Source of the DNA: Phycomyces blakesleeanus NRRL 1555(-)
Lineage: Eukaryota > Mucoromycota > Mucoromycetes > Mucorales > Phycomycetaceae
Reading direction: 5' to 3'
Length of the DNA stretch: 64,000 nucleotides
NCBI RefSeq assembly: GCF_001638985.1
Contig: NW_017265134.1
Location: 186,001 to 250,000, forward strand
Shown: positions 32,840 to 45,400 of the stretch, piece after piece
Position numbering within the stretch: position 1 is the first letter of the stretch
Layout of the letters: each line of letters starts with the position of its first letter
Program-made: the position numbers and the translations under genes
Notes under the pieces: generated by a model
The model's input: only the letters and a program-made list of their open reading frames with translations
What the model was told of the DNA's origin: nothing
Databases searched by the model: none

Positions 32840-34344
32840 CAGGATTTCCACTCCAAAAGTTATATTTTTTTTTCAAACTATATATTTTGCAAAATCAAAA
32901 CTTTCATTTTGTGCTCTGACTATATATAAAAAAAAATCAATTTATTTCTTGGCTATTTGTACATTGGGGGAAGAATCTAATGCTATGATCAACCCAGCCT
33001 TGGCAGTTTTCCATAGCAATATGGTGGGAGCACTCAGCAATATACTCCAATAATTGACCACATACCAACCCAGGCTTTCTCTTGACCAGTGTTTTGAGTT
33101 TGGAGAAGCACTCTTCAATCGGGTTTAGGAAAGGAGAGTATGGGGGGAGAAAGTGTAGGTGGTGTCGTGAATTAGCAAACAATTCAGTGACAAGGTGGGA
33201 TCTATGGATCGAGGCATTATCCATAATGAAGTTGTGAGGGGCAGCATTACCGTGGTCGAGCAAATCCATAATCGTCTTTACAAATTCAACAAAAATTGGT
33301 CCTGTCGTGCCACCAGGGGTCAACTTCGCCTGCACACTCTCAACACCCTGGTAAGAAATACTGGCAAGAATTGAGATGTTTAGTCCCCTTTTCGACTTCG
33401 TCTTCACAATGCTGGCCTTGCCTTTCTTGGACCACCCTTGTCCTCTGATCAGGTTTGCATTAAAGCCTGCTTCGTCCAAAAAAATGCAATTGGTTTTATA
33501 TGATAAACCATTTGTGTGCATACTGTCTATGTATACTTTTTTCAGCTCAATAGTCTTCGGATCGTTTCTTTTTTCCTCAACCGGCTTGGTTCTCTTCAAT
33601 GTGAACCTGATGTTGTTGATAATGTGCTTATGTAAGCCACTGATGCTCAAGTTCTGCTCTTGAAGCTCTGGAAATTTTCTAAACAGTTCCTCTCTCATTT
33701 GACCAAGAGTCAAGGTGCAGCATTCGTCCAAGAGGTCTTGAATGAACTTCGAATGCTCATCGGTTATCTTAAGACTTTCCGCGCGCGAGCCGCCTCGCTT
33801 CTTGGGCTCTACAGTAGCATCCCTCTCGAACTTGGTGATGATGTTGTTAATCGACAGCCATGAGACACCAAATGCCCTGGCTGCTTCGGCTCGGGTCATG
33901 GACTCTTCTATATAATATTTCTCCACAATCATGTTCTTGATGTGGATCGGAAGAACCTTTTGTGGTCCATTTCTCTTTCTTCTCTTAACGATAGCGATTC
34001 GATTGGAGTTCATGTTGGAGGATTTGAGTATAGAAAAAGATAATAGATAAAGACAGTTCTCAAAACCATATTACAAACTTAGCATTATATACTTTTCTTA
34101 TAACAATATATTGACATTGCATGTTTTCTTATATTGTTTTTAATAAACAGTGTAGACATTCTTTAAATACTTTATCGCACATATTAGCATTCTTCATACT
34201 CTTTATTAATTTGCTTTAAATTTCTTTCTATCCGCATTAATTAATTTATTTTTTTTCATATATAGTTGGAGCACAAAATGAAAGTTTTGATTTTGCAAAA
34301 TATATAGTTTGAAAAAAAATATAACTTTTGGAGTGGAAATCCTG
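32840..34344 (-). mobile_element. Intact Tc1/mariner element with 76-bp inverted ends
   Basis: The ends start CAGGATTTCCACTCC and match each other over 76-77 bp with a single T-run length difference (32840-32916 against 34269-34344). TA flanks both ends (32838-32839, 34345-34346). The 1,505-bp element contains one uninterrupted transposase ORF. By its state it is the youngest element in the window. Confidence 0.95.
32937..34013 (-). CDS. Tc1/mariner (IS630-superfamily) DD34E transposase, intact
   Basis: A single-exon 358-residue protein starting MNSNRIAIVKRRKR. Residues about 25-75 form a helix-turn-helix DNA-binding region (AEAARAFGVSWLSINNIITKF). The catalytic core has FLDEAGFNANL (first D), FIMDNASIHRS (second D) and PYSPFLNPIEECF (E), with 34 residues between the last two, so DD34E. 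RGQGWSKKGKA and SILASISYQG are usual family blocks. The protein would bind the 76-bp ends and catalyse cut-and-paste transposition into TA sites in the nucleus. Length, frame, catalytic triad and ends are all whole, so it could be active. The stop is at 32937-32939, 94 bp inside the left end of the element. Confidence 0.93.
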   Translation of the reverse strand: MNSNRIAIVKRRKRNGPQKVLPIHIKNMIVEKYYIEESMTRAEAARAFGVSWLSINNIITKFERDATVEPKKRGGSRAESLKITDEHSKFIQDLLDECCTLTLGQMREELFRKFPELQEQNLSISGLHKHIINNIRFTLKRTKPVEEKRNDPKTIELKKVYIDSMHTNGLSYKTNCIFLDEAGFNANLIRGQGWSKKGKASIVKTKSKRGLNISILASISYQGVESVQAKLTPGGTTGPIFVEFVKTIMDLLDHGNAAPHNFIMDNASIHRSHLVTELFANSRHHLHFLPPYSPFLNPIEECFSKLKTLVKRKPGLVCGQLLEYIAECSHHIAMENCQGWVDHSIRFFPQCTNSQEIN

Positions 34345-34440
34345 TATGAAAGTTGAATGTTTGGGCCACCAAATGACCTACAAGTATAATATGCCTTTTA
34401 TTTTTCTTGTTAGATAGATTATGTAAATAAATGTGCTGAT

Positions 34441-36423
34441 CTAAAGATATGATGCCCACCCAACCCACATTCTCCCAAGAATGTTAGGGTCTGTAGCAAG
34501 ATCCAAAAGGCATTGCACTTGCTCCTTTGTATTTTGGCACACAGTTCCAGTTTTTGCCCGCATATTTAATAACGGACTTCCACGAACAACAGTCTCTAAA
34601 CCACTGTAATAATATTTATCTTTGTGTCCCATCGCCAATTCAGATAAAACAATTGCTATTGTGTTTTAAATAAAATAAATAAAAATGATTTCTTGTGTTA
34701 GATTTTTATATTTCCCTTGTCTCGAATATATGCTTTACAAAAGTTTATTTTCTTACTTGTAGGGTTTTCACCAGTAAGTTTTCGCCTAGCGTTCTCAAGC
34801 TTTTGTTGTGGATACCATTCACTTGTATCTTTATTGGATAATGGCAAAGAAGCCGAATCTGTGGCCTTGCTAGTATTTTCTAATTAAGTCCAATAAAATA
34901 TACATATATAATAATAAAGCAGGTTAAATATTCTACAAAATTTATCTTAAATAAGCTTTTTTTTAAACTCACTCTGAGACACAGCCTGCTTTTTAGCAGC
35001 TCTTTTCCAATCCAAGAGTGGCTCCTTAATAAAAACGTTCATAGTGTTTAGAAGTATTTGGGTGTCTTTTTGAATTGCTAGAGAAAAATGTTAGAAATTG
35101 CTATCAAAGCTGAATTATTATATTATCTTACCTTGAAGAATATTAGTCATAGCCACTTCAAGCACCCCGGAAACACCCAACGGTTGAAGGACTCCAACAA
35201 GTTGATTTGTGAGTCTGAATGGGATGATTTCAGGTACAGGGAGTAGCTCGGAAGCAGCGCCAAAAGCGTAGCCAAAATCAATACATATGAGGCGACCACT
35301 ACAAATTTTAAGAACCAATGAGACCCTAACTATAAACCAAATTGCTATACTTAAGAACTAGCCTTGTCATATCAAGCAAGAAGTTTTCCATGTGTCTATC
35401 ACCGATTCCTAGTATTATTTTAGGTTTTTTTATGCAAACAATGACAGTTTTTAAAGATACAGTTAATACAGGTTTTTGCTTTTTGCTTTTCTTTACTTGT
35501 AGCTATATTACCTAACAAATATCCAACAATACAGATGGCCGAGAAGCTGTGAGCAAAATCCTTTCTAATGAATAAGAAAGCTTCTGGAGATGCTGCCATT
35601 TTGAAAAGATATTTCTTTAAAATATCCTTTTCAAACAAAGCTTGGATCCGTTGAAATCGTCCAACCACATCACTTCTTGGAGCCTTGAACAGATTGAGAT
35701 ATCCTTAAAGTATGAATGTCAATGAATCTGCTTAAACTAAAGGGATTACTCTATATATTTAGTGCATGTAAGGAATGATAAAGATGTGTACCCATTAAGT
35801 TCCCCTTAAAACTCGCGACGTATGAGCGGTACTCGTTGTATGCCTTTGTAAGCGCCTTTTTATCACCCAGTTGTTCTTCGATACATGATTTAAGTGTTTT
35901 CGTATTATCAAGCCATTCAATCATTCCTATGCTACTTGCCATAGGAATAACCTATTTTTTTTGTCAAGTAAATAAATGCAGTGTGAAATTTTACCATTCC
36001 TCAAGCTTTTTACAGAAAACAGATGGTTGAACAAGATAATGTTAAAAAAAGGACGGTGTATACACTACCTTGTATGTAGTGACAGAAATATCTTGACGTG
36101 CACAAAACGTATTTTTTCTGATCATTTCATTCATCACTGTAAAGAGCTGCTGGATTCTCTGGTCAAGACGAAGATCCTCTCCACCCTTAAAAGTATTATA
36201 TAAACCCGTTATATTAAATATAAACCATAAAGCATAAGTCACTTCACTAACATACCTTTACAAGAAAATTATATTCTTTTTCGTCAGACCCGTAAATACA
36301 AATTTTCTTTGGTTTTCTCAGTGACTGTAGAACCATGATATTCTCTTCAAAACTTGCAACTTTGGCATGATGTTCAGGGTGAGGGATTCCTAATCCGGTA
36401 TATTGTCCAGGTATTTCAATATC
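34441..36423 (-). other. Kinase and FATC domain exons of DNA-PKcs
   Basis: Read right to left: IPGQYTGLGIPHPEHH (about 36400), the lysine region YNFLVKGGEDLRLDQR (about 36150-36270), GMIEWLDNTKTLKSC (35880-35935), SPEAFLFIRKDFAHSFSA (35540-35600), GIGDRHMENF (35380-35409), IDFGYAFGAASELLPVPE (about 35230-35285), then the FATC tail to the TAG at 34441-34443. This is the usual PI3K-related kinase order. All catalytic residues expected in the loop and DFG motif are present, so the kinase should be active. Confidence 0.92.
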
Positions 36424-39400
36424 CTATATCAAAAGAAGAACAAAGGGTTTTATAAAAGGAGTATTAGGAATTAACATTTTCTTTTAAACCCCCCCTCCCC
36501 CAATATGATTTAATTAATTTTAATTAAACTTAATTCAAATCAAATCAAACCTCTTCGTAATTAGTACTCTGGAAATCAGATAACCAAGGAGAATAAGACT
36601 GTAACAAGTTGGGAGAACCAGGCAATTTCTCGTTGGTAATATAGTTATTAAAGTAAACTCGCATCTTCTCGGCTTCTTTTTCTGACATCTTTGCAATTTT
36701 TTTTCCATTGCTTCCTATTATTTTTGTTATTATTAATTAGCTAACAATTGTCTTTGCGGCTTCGTACAGTCAATCCCTCAATAAAGACATGATGTTGAGA
36801 TTTTGAGTCTATCAAATCTTTGTAATATCGAAAGCTAACTAAAATAATTTTTTCTGTTACTTACCCATAAACTCGCGTAGTTGTGAAGCATGCTTGACAG
36901 CAAAGGCTTTTGAGATTTTTCCCATTCGTTTATTAGAAGGATTAAGTACAAGCTCATCGAACTGCTTGAATTCTGATTCAATGATATCTGGGTTAATATC
37001 TTCGCCTTTAGAAATCGCCCGAACAAAATCTATAAAGTCTTTGGTGATATGTTCTGGATTTGTCAATCGACGCAACTCAGTTGTAAATTCTTCGATAAGT
37101 GGTGAATAAATGATATCTTTGATGGCCAAGATTCTTTCTTGGCTTTCAGATACCAGCTTGTCTTTAATCCCAAACTGTTCTCGGCTGATCTGAAATGGAT
37201 AATAGAGCGCATTTGGGTAGGACTTTGACATCTAAAGTACACAAAACATAAAAAGAAATGGTTATCCATATACGTATTTAATATTTAGTAGCTTTTGTGA
37301 GGGCAATTATAAGGAACTGAAAGCTAAATATAAGATTTTACTTTTACTAAGGCAGGAAAGACATATTCAGCCAAAGATGAACCTAAAAGAGCGACTAGCT
37401 GTGGGATCCATCGTATATAAACCCATGTCGCCCCAAACGATTCGGCCTAGTAGCAATGACAATAATCAAACAAAAAAATTAATATTTCATATAGCTTTAT
37501 AAAACGTACAAAAAAAGGAAGAAAGAAAAAATCAAAATATTCATCTTTCTCTCTCCCTTTCTCTGTCTTTCTTTCTTACCGCAAGTTTAAAGTCTTCGCC
37601 TGTCACCGGGGATAGTTCAATAATCTCCAAAAGTCTTGGTAATCTTTCAATCGCATGTTTGTTTCCCCGGTCCATAGCCTTAAAATAACTGTCTATGACC
37701 ACTTTTGAATACTGAACTACGTCAAATTTGACCTGGAAAAACCATTCATACATTTAACATACTAAAAACTTGAGACATAGGCTATAATTTACTTGCCAAA
37801 ATCTTCGTTGTTCCATTTAAGTTGGAGCGTAAAGCATTGTCGCAATATTCTCCAAGATTCCAATAGCATTCAGACTGCATTGATGACTAAAACATAATCA
37901 GATTTTTGTTTAAAAAAGTTAAGTTCATTTTGGCAGATAGTTATTAATGACAGAGAATCAACTTACACCCTCTATAGACACACTATATGCATCTCTTAGA
38001 GCAGCATATCCTGATTTTGTGAAATGATTTGCCACCATTTTAGCATCCTTGAAGTTCCTCTTGTCTAAAATGTTTGAAACCTGGGTGCTCTTTAGAATCT
38101 CACTGTACACAGATGGTACTGTCTGTAACTCAATTCGGGCCATTTCAAATGCTTTTGCCGTAGTAATAAGATATTCTGCATAGTGCTCTTGGCTGCTTCC
38201 TTCAAGCTCCTATAATATATCGCATTATAAACCTTTTGTCAGTAAATAGAAAAATAATGTTACTGTTTTAATAGAAGCTTCTAATGTTTACCTGTCGTCT
38301 CATAATCTTTCCAAGTGCGTTTGTAATTAACTCCATGCGAGTCGTAATGTCATTTGAGAAAGAGGCTAACTGGAGAGTAATTTGCATTGATGAATGAACC
38401 TTCTCGAGAGGAGACATTCCAAGATTCTCAAGTCTTTGAAAACGGTTAATTGCCACGCTAAAGTTGTTTTGTTGTTTTGCTGCCGAAGTCATTTCCTTCA
38501 GAAATTGTTTTCTACCCTTGAAAAAATATGGGCGAATATCATAACCGTCCTAAATAGAAAAAAGTTGGTTTAACATATGTTAATTTCTCATTGAGACCTT
38601 CCCTTATATATGTGTATATATATTGATTAAAAACACATTACCTCAGATGAATCCGTCAAGTTTTCTAAATGGTCTATAAAAACCAGTCTTGCTTCAATAA
38701 TATCATCCCAAGCATCCATAGGGTCTAAAATATGATCGGGATATCTTGCAGAGAGAGAATTGATGTATTTCTGAAGAGATTCGAAGTCACCATTACTTTT
38801 TTGATTATCTGCCATAACATTCAAAAAATCTTCCAGTTCGACCGTCTTTACCAGATAAATTAGTAAGTATACTTAATAAAGCCAGTTATATAGTGCTCAC
38901 TATTATAATTATAATTATAATTATATATATATTACCCTGTGAAGTACAGCGAGCTTGGAAAGCCTAGTAACGTGAGCAAGAGGATGAAGACTTGTCCACA
39001 AAGAGAGCAAGGTAGTGTAGGCATTGGCAATATATTGTCTAGCCTTATGGTAATCTCTCTTGTAAATTGAAGCAAGCGATATATCTACTCATAATAACAT
39101 AATTATGCAATTACATATCGTTGATTCTTTTTTCTTTGTCCTTTTTTAGCTTACCACACGGATGAGAGTGAATCAGATAATTCGACTTTTTAGGTGATCG
39201 GATTGCAGAAGAAATGAATTCAAATAGCGGGTTTGGGTTATTTGAAGTCCAAGGAACCAATTGGCCATCCTCATCATGTATTCCTTTACGTATCTTTGTA
39301 AAAGTTCTTACAAAGTATCGCAGATATGGATCCTTTAGTAGAAATTTAATAATAAATAAAGGCGCGCGTGCTTAAGGAAAATGTATTTATGAATTTACGA

Positions 39401-42400
39401 TTTCCCTTTTACCTGAATATCAGAATCCCAAAGAGAGTTGTAATCTCCATCTTTTAATACAGATTTGACACTTTTGCCAATTTCTTCCCATTGAGTAAGA
39501 TTTTCATGACATTTAAGCTGTTCTTGAGCCCACACGGATACCTGGTGTAAATTTTTAAAATAAGTCTTTGTCTCTACATTTTATCTAAAATACCTCTCGT
39601 GTATCTGTATTCTGTTTCAATTTATTGAACGACTCTGTATATTTTTTTATAGCAGTTTCATAATCTCCGCGAACTTCAAAATCGATAGCCTCTGTTTATT
39701 TTTATCAAGCAGTAGATAAGTTAATATACACTATAAAATTTATTGGCATAGACAAATATACGAATTCGTTTTGTTTTACCTTTGGGCAATTTTTCAGTGG
39801 CCACATTGATTTTATAGATACTCTGGAAAAACTCTGGCTCATCAATTGACTTATACATGGTTGCTAAGTTGATCCATTTCAATTTGGTGTCTCGCAATTT
39901 GTTTTCATAACCAGTACGAGGTTTCTTTGTTTCTATATGCAGACATCTCAGCACTTTATCTCTCTGCTTCTCTATTTATATCTCCATATAGGCACTTATC
40001 ATTCTTGAAATATACCTCTTTCAGAAACTTCTTCTATTTCGACTTGTTTTTCAACCAGGGCAATACCAATGTGCTGGTTAAAACTTTTCTCACTGACCAG
40101 ATTGATCAAAGAACTGTCGATACAATTTGCGTCCAGTTCAAAAGATACTCTGAGGAATGATCCAACAGTCGGTGAGAAAAACATGGTACTCTTTTCAAGA
40201 TTTTCACGAACTGTGCTCATAATCTCTGATACATATCCTGTCTTTTATAAAGCGAGAAACAAAAGAAAAGTTTGGATGAGAGGAGAGTTTTTTTATACTA
40301 TATATTTATACGTGTGTGTGTGGATACTTACTATGCTTTTGTTATTATCCGCGTAGTTGGATATAGATACGACCAGATTTGTATGTAATAAGCGTGCAAT
40401 CTCGTTATCTTTTCGTGCCAAGGCTTGCAATGGGTCAATAAGCTCCATGTATTTTATCTGAATATCGGGTAACTCTCCTGAATATATAGTATTGTATTAG
40501 TTAGTAGTTCGGATTTTTTGCTCTAAAGATTGAGCAAAATATTCAATAGAAGACATACCAATTCTATAATTTCTGTACATTGTAAGTTTTCTCTCTCTTG
40601 CTTTTTTCTGAAAAGCTTGATATCTCTCAAGACGTATATGCAGCTTCTCTTGTTTGTGCCGAAGAAACACAGGACTTTTTGATGTGGCACTCTCTGGAAG
40701 TATCCGATGTAATTGATTGTACATAAGCTCTCTTCTTTTCATTGGAGTACTTTTGTTGTTGTTTGTCACTTATGAGTAATTCATCTAAAGAGACTTTGGC
40801 CAATTTATTTTTTAAAATGAAATTATACCTCAGTAATTCGGTGGTGTGAAAATCTTCGCCATAATTTTCATTTAGAATAATATCATCTGGGTTATTTTCG
40901 GGCAGGTTAAACGATTGTGTGAAAGTGGAGTATGTTGGTATTTCTTTTTGAATAATTATTTTTTGAAATGAGCCAAATTAGTAAATAAAACATCTGTAGA
41001 GGGTCTAGTATAACAAATCTTACCATCTGATTCTATAGGTCCATAAGCAAGTACTCTTTGAGTCTCTTTTACATCGGAAGCAATTTTTGAAATATCCACC
41101 TAATTTGTTTTACGAAAAAAAAACAAGTTGTTATTTTAAGCAATTCATAATTAACCAATGTTAGCACCATACCTCTGGCAAGTCTTGAACCTTTACGAAA
41201 AGGGGTACCATTGATAAATTCTTTTGCCATGATGTGTTGATTTTCTGATATTTGTCATTAAATCGAGCATCTGGAAGCGGTTTATCAAAAACTGGTTTGG
41301 AGTAATCATCGCTCTCTTTTGCTACATTTAATAACATATATGTGCTGTAGAGAATGTATATATGTTCAACCTCAGGTAGATACATATCACTGTTATATGT
41401 ATATTATGTTAGCTCAACCATTTTATTTTCTCACATGCATTATTATAATTGTAAATTATATCTTTCAAGATAAAGAATAATAAATACCTTAAAACAATTT
41501 GAAGACGTTTATATATATCTGCTGTCATATTGTGCTGATTCTGTAGGAAAGAAACAATGTCTTCCTGTATCGATTTGTCGCTATCCATTAATCCTCGAAT
41601 AAGGTGAGCTCTACAATGGGCTTTTAGCACTATGGTGAGTTCGGTAGTACTATAAACTCGTTTAAGGAATGAGTAGTATGTAGTCTATGCGAATATATAT
41701 TGTACATTAGCAACCTCTCAAGTAGCAGACATAAACATGAAATTGATATATAAATAAGCTTACTCTACAATCAATGTTGACATTTTCCAAAATGACTGGA
41801 GTTAGACGGTCAACTGCGTATTTTACTTCTTCACCAATAAGATTTTCAGCAATTTCATTCAAAAGCTGGAGTGTCTTGATTTGAACCGCGTAAGTCCTAT
41901 TTATTCAATTGGCTTTTCTTAGTAAACTTATTATATATAAGCTTTAAAAGTATTTACTTAAATTGAAGCCTTTCCAAGAGACCATTCGATTGAAGACTTT
42001 GGAACACATTGTGGGCCATATCGCTACATGTAGCCAGTATCTCTAACGCAAGCGGATAACGTGGTCCAGTGATCAAAGGTAGTATCCACACAACTTTTTC
42101 AATGAATGGGCTACAGACATCTTTGTCGTGTGGAATAATTCGATGTAGGCACACGACTAGCTTGTCATAACTCTTCTGAGATATTTGGAGCTTTTGACAA
42201 TCCGAATGAAAGAAAAAAAATGTTATGAAGATTATACTAGACTTCACTATATAATCGTAATAACATACCTGCTCAACAAGTTTTTCTCTTATAAAGCTGG
42301 CAATAGGAGGTTCTTTTTCTTTCAGATATTTGAGGGCAAGTCCAGAAACCTTTTAAAGATAGAAGGCAATGAATTCCTGTTTTTTTAGATAGAATACTAG

Positions 42401-45400
42401 TGAAAGATAGCTAAAATAATGATGTACATACCTCTGCAGCATCTCCGTAATTGCAAACATATGTATTTGAAATAATATCTACCAATTTGGAGAAAAACGC
42501 GATCTTAGTAAGGCCTTCTAGATCTACTTCTGGACCAGAATAAAAGGGATTAATTCCGTGAGACAAAACAATCTGAGCAAGTATAAGTCCAGTTTGAATG
42601 ATTGGGCTCGATATCTCGGGATTAGATATTTGGTTGTAAATCTCTCTCTAGAAAAACGAAGTATTTGTATTTAGTTTACAAGTTTTGATTCAACTAGAAG
42701 AATAATACCGTTGGGATGATCATTTTACTGTGCCAGCAGTCGAAAACCTCTTTAACGATTCGAATATTTTCATTGCGGATATATAAATCTTCATGAAAGA
42801 CGTGCTGCATTAAGTATCTCTAAAAGTTGTAGGATATAATATTAGCTTTTAGATAAGACTGTAACCAAAAACCACGGCCTTTAAACTTACCAAAAAGGCA
42901 AACAAGATGTATCTATCTTCTACAGAGTCTGTGAGCTTTGCCTTCTCTCTCCAGAATACAATAACGGTACATATATCCTAGTAAAGTTCGTACGAATATT
43001 AATATAGTTACCAAACTTAAGCATTAAAGCATAGTAAAGATGCACTCACTCTAACAAAATAATTCATCGGTTCTCCGTATTCTTCTCCTTCGGTGACCAA
43101 TTTAATTAGTGGACGTATCCAATGTGTAGCGTAATTTTCAAAGGCTTCGGGGCAGTTCATAATGATCTTTGCAAAGGTTAGTTTTATCGCTATAGGTGTA
43201 CCTATAAGATACAAGGATATATGAGTAAACTATTTTAAATACGTTCAGGGCTAATAGGAACATTACCGCGAGCGTTAAAGTCAGTATGCATATTAGCCAT
43301 CCAAGCAGGCATATCATTGTTGTCTTTTGAAGGGGGTGTGATTTTTGTGTGTAATATCCATATGAGCTCGACTAAATATTCCATACAAGGATTCAAATTA
43401 AACTGATCCATTTCAATTTCAAGAGGTCTGAAATAAGGACGAGGATAAGCATATAATCACAATTTGAATAAGTCATAGGCCAAGAGTTGTTAATTTTTAT
43501 AGTGTAATTACCGTGTAGAAACATCGCCAATCTCAGGATTCTGAGTATCCTCATTATTAAGGTCTGTCTCTATATAGTTATCTAAGCCAGAATAGCCGTG
43601 CTTGAAATTTTGGACTATTCCGAACATCTGTACATACATAAACATATTTAAATTTAAAAATGTGTCTATTAATATTCATACTGATCGTTGTGTGCACTTA
43701 CTTCAGAAAAAGAAGCCGTTGATAGACTATGTATAACAAAAAACCGCTTAATATGTATATAGTATTATAATACGTGATAATAAGTGCAAATATTCACCTG
43801 CTTTTTGAAAGGGACGATATCGAATATGTTATATCCGGTGAATCATCGAATCCTTTCAACTGTCTCGACTTAAAATATTGGCGAAGCTGTGCGGTTAATG
43901 AGAGCTTTTGATTGATAGGTATAATACTCGTCCACAATGGTTCATTAGGTTTATCCTGAAAAAGAAACCCTACGTAAAAACTTTCTGCTGTTTGTGTACG
44001 CATTACAGCCGCAGCTATGGTGTTGTAAGCAGTTTGGCGATAAAATAAGTGCTTGTTTGCTGCGAGGTCGTTTTCTGCACAATCTTCATGCTAAAAAAAA
44101 AGAGAAAAACAAAATATTAAATTTTATTAGCATGCTAAATATTATCCTAATACTTACCTTCTGAAGTTTTACACGGTTTGCTGCACGAACAAGGTCAATT
44201 GACATTAATTTTCCTCCGGCACTTTTGTTTCGATATTTTTCCCATTCGATAGCAACTTCGCTTGTAGCACCATAAACATTATCGACAGAACAATTCTCAT
44301 ACAATATGTATTATTTATGTTAAGGCCAATTTTTGAAAGAAAAGAAAAGTTGAACGATGATGTTAGCTGTAATAGTAAATTATTCAATTTTAAGAAAAAG
44401 GATATTTTCATAAGGTTGAGGCAACCGGTTTTTTCTTCGACAGTATGGGTAGCATTTTGTTCTTCTTCGTTCTGTGGATCTTCTTTAATGATATTCTCCA
44501 TAATGTATATGATGTTCTTTTTATAAAAAGAGAGTATTTGATCCTCGGGTACAACGGAAAGCATAGATATTGTGATATCAAGTGCATTTTTTCTTGCATT
44601 GTCTTCTAATTTTGGGTCTTTGAAATAACTAGAGAATATGTTAGCTCAAATATGTATATTCATTCAAATAATATTTTAATTTACCTAAAGCAAAATTGGG
44701 TTGCATCGTCAAAGTCTTGTAAAGCCATCTCATGCGTGGCACTATCGACCTTTAGTTTCATAATTTTGGATTGTATATAGTTGTCTTGGATAATAATTGG
44801 TATGACAATCTTAAATAATGATCGAGTTTGGTGTACTGAAATATCATCGAGTAGCTTGTACAGGGCGTCCATGTATTCGCAAAATCTGCGAAAAGAATTA
44901 AGAGTGTGAATATTATATTTAATTATTATTTCGGCTTTTGCTTTAGATAACTCACGCTTGCGTTTTCATGCTTATATCATTTGAAGAAACAGCACGTAGC
45001 TTTAAAATTTCGGCCACATTCTCTTCAATCTGCTAATACATATAACCTATTTAGTACCGAATAAAAAATATACAGAAAAGATATATGTATATCTCCTAAC
45101 CTTGTTAATCTTTGGACTTTCCAAACAAAGATACATAGGCAATATATCAAATGCCTCGGAGTTCAATGACAATGGCTGGTCAATATCTAAGAAGCTATAA
45201 AGAGCATCACAGAATATGTCGAATATAGGTGTATCTTTTACAGTCGACATTATCTTTGGGTATGCTTCAAATATTCTTTTAAAAATTGTAACCAAGTCTT
45301 TCAAATGTGCAGTATTTTTCCATGCATAAAACCTAATGGCAAATTAAGATATTTTGTTAGTAGTACATAGCTAAATCCCCAATATATACTTACAAGTCTT

